From assembly GCF_003663845.1 (NCBI RefSeq), contig NZ_RCCA01000003.1, forward strand, positions 124,001-188,000: DNA of 64,000 bases, given 5' to 3'. This document shows positions 62,832 to 64,000 of this stretch, one piece after another (within the stretch, counting starts at the first letter, position 1; each line of letters opens with the position of its first letter). Below the pieces are notes generated by a model. That model searched no databases, was not told the DNA's origin, and was given only the letters and a program-made list of their open reading frames with translations. Source of the stretch: Chryseobacterium sp. 7. Its GTDB lineage: Bacteria; Bacteroidota; Bacteroidia; Flavobacteriales; Weeksellaceae. Position numbers and translations under genes: made by a program.

Positions 62832-64000
62832 CTATGCTTTTGCTAAAAAACTTTGGTAAGAAGATTGCACAGAAACCGTGCCATCTGACAGGATTTTTTC
62901 TAAATTTAGAAATTCAATTTGATTGATGGATGCAGGATCAAAATCTTTCTGGACTCTTACATAGTTTTCTGTGAAGCCAAACATTTTCCCGTCTTTATTT
63001 TCGTGCTCCCAAAGAACAGGAAGCATTTTTCCAAGTTGTGTCTGATAGAATGCCATTTTCTTCTTTTCAGAAAGAATTCTCAGCATTTTATTACGTTTTT
63101 TTCTTTCAGGTATCGGAACAATACCGTCCATTGCAGCAGCCTCCGTATTTTCTCTTTCTGAATAGGTAAATACGTGAAGGTAAGTAATAGGAAGTTTATT
63201 AAGGAAATTATAAGTTTCCATAAATAATTCCTCTGTTTCTCCCGGGAATCCTACAATAACGTCCACACCTATAGCCGCGTCAGGCATTACCTCACGGATC
63301 TTGTTAACTCTGTCATTGTACAGTTTTGTCAGGTAACGGCGTTTCATCTTTTTCAAAAGATCATCGCTTCCGGACTGTAGCGGGATATGAAAATGCGGAA
63401 CAAAGCTTTTACTTTTAGAAACCAGCTCTATACTTTCATCTTTTAGAAGATTAGGTTCAATAGAAGATATACGGATTCTTTCGATGCCTTCTACTTTATC
63501 CAATTCTGAAATAAGATCAAGGAATGTATGCTCGTGTCTTTTATTTCCAAACTCTCCTTTACCATAATCACCAATATTTACACCCGTAAGAACAATTTCT
63601 TTAATGTCTTTTGCAGCAATTTCAGTGGCATTTTTAAGAACGTTTTCAATAGTATCAGAACGAGAAATTCCTCTGGCTAACGGAATGGTACAATAAGTAC
63701 ATTTATAGTCACAGCCATCCTGTACTTTCAGGAAAGCTCTGGTTCTGTCTCCAATAGAATAACTTCCGATAAAGAAATCGGTTTCTTCAATTTCACATGA
63801 ATGAACAACTCCCTCGCTTTCTGATTTTTCCAAATCATCAAGGTAGCTTAGAATATTGAATTTTTCTTTTGCCCCCAAAACAAGGTCAACTCCTTCAATC
63901 TGTGAAATTTCTTCAGGCTTTAACTGTGCATAACATCCTACAATTACGACCAGCCCTTCCGGATTGGCTTTCATAGCTCTTTTTACGTGAAGTTTACATT
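62832..64000 (-). CDS. mtaB: tRNA t6A37 methylthiotransferase MtaB, 5' end outside window
   Basis: About 389 residues are visible; the frame stays open to the window edge (CKLHVKRAMKANPEGLVVIVGCYAQ), so the ATG at 63974 is not the start. The radical-SAM Cys triad is in CDYKCTYCTIPLARG, followed by LTGVNIGDYG and HIPLQSGSD. The ending has a TRAM-like domain (WEHENKDGKMFGFTENYVRVQ). The LTGVNIG pattern favours MtaB over MiaB or RimO. It adds the methylthio group to threonylcarbamoyl-A37, whose base modification needs TsaD, also in this window. Confidence 0.92.
   Translation of the reverse strand, partial: CKLHVKRAMKANPEGLVVIVGCYAQLKPEEISQIEGVDLVLGAKEKFNILSYLDDLEKSESEGVVHSCEIEETDFFIGSYSIGDRTRAFLKVQDGCDYKCTYCTIPLARGISRSDTIENVLKNATEIAAKDIKEIVLTGVNIGDYGKGEFGNKRHEHTFLDLISELDKVEGIERIRISSIEPNLLKDESIELVSKSKSFVPHFHIPLQSGSDDLLKKMKRRYLTKLYNDRVNKIREVMPDAAIGVDVIVGFPGETEELFMETYNFLNKLPITYLHVFTYSERENTEAAAMDGIVPIPERKKRNKMLRILSEKKKMAFYQTQLGKMLPVLWEHENKDGKMFGFTENYVRVQKDFDPASINQIEFLNLEKILSDGTVSVQSSYQSFLAKA

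Noticed and set aside
1..64000. CRISPR array or prophage
   Set aside because: No regularly spaced repeats and no phage structural or integrase genes were seen; the beta-helix gene alone is not enough to call a prophage.

Overview
The window is AT-rich DNA from a member of the Bacteroidota, most likely the family Weeksellaceae and close to Chryseobacterium. The evidence is a gldK-gldL-gldM-gldN gliding/type IX secretion operon, GLPGLI, DUF4270 and GRASP-with-SPASM families, a two-gene transketolase, promoters of the form TTTG-N19-TAnnTTTG, and starts without strong Shine-Dalgarno sites. The genus is inferred from overall protein character; no 16S gene is present.

Layout. 1-8 kb: a cut-off reprolysin-like protease, split transketolase, then a leftward block of small membrane proteins, a DUF3829 lipoprotein and a DUF4303 gene broken by an in-frame stop. 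8.2-10.1 kb: TPR/HTH regulator. 10.7-15.0 kb: a RiPP cluster of the GRASP-with-SPASM type: double-glycine precursor, lipoprotein, ATP-grasp ligase, a frame-broken 60-residue gene, GLPGLI protein and SPASM protein. 15-25 kb: housekeeping genes (Lrp/AsnC regulator, TamB, TsaD, RsmE, SpoU methyltransferase, asparaginase, tRNA-Ser). 25.1-37.8 kb: accessory region with an EndoU-type polymorphic toxin and immunity genes, gene remnants, a small unknown protein, a DnaA-box cluster, a DUF2490 protein, a frameshifted beta-helix protein and an unknown protein, interleaved with an M20 peptidase and methionine aminopeptidase. 37.9-43.6 kb: an RND efflux operon. 44-47 kb: small lipoproteins and a defective IS3-family element. 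47-53 kb: SemiSWEET, an FAD oxidoreductase and the gld operon. 53-64 kb: glmS, DUF4270, truncated glycogen-synthase-like protein, panC, Lys/Leu/Lys tRNAs, aroK, an S4 protein, a glutamate-synthase-like protein and a cut-off MtaB.

The main new observation is a 37-bp promoter element present four times in the accessory region (28551-28587, 30420-30456, 33602-33638, 37763-37799). An 18-bp dyad (core around GTCAAGTTTTGTCG) lies exactly 15 nt before the TTTG of the -7 box in all four. The copies precede the EndoU toxin, the beta-helix gene, an unknown 231-residue protein and a decayed gene. This suggests a common regulator and one regulon of accessory or secreted factors. The second theme is the RiPP cluster, whose precursor has an unusual core and which carries an extra coupled small gene interrupted at an A-run. 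Several genes are disrupted (DUF4303, the small RiPP-cluster gene, beta-helix gene, IS3 orfB, immunity remnant, 37.2-37.7 kb locus). Two of the lesions are at short homopolymers, so assembly error should be excluded before calling all of them genuine decay.
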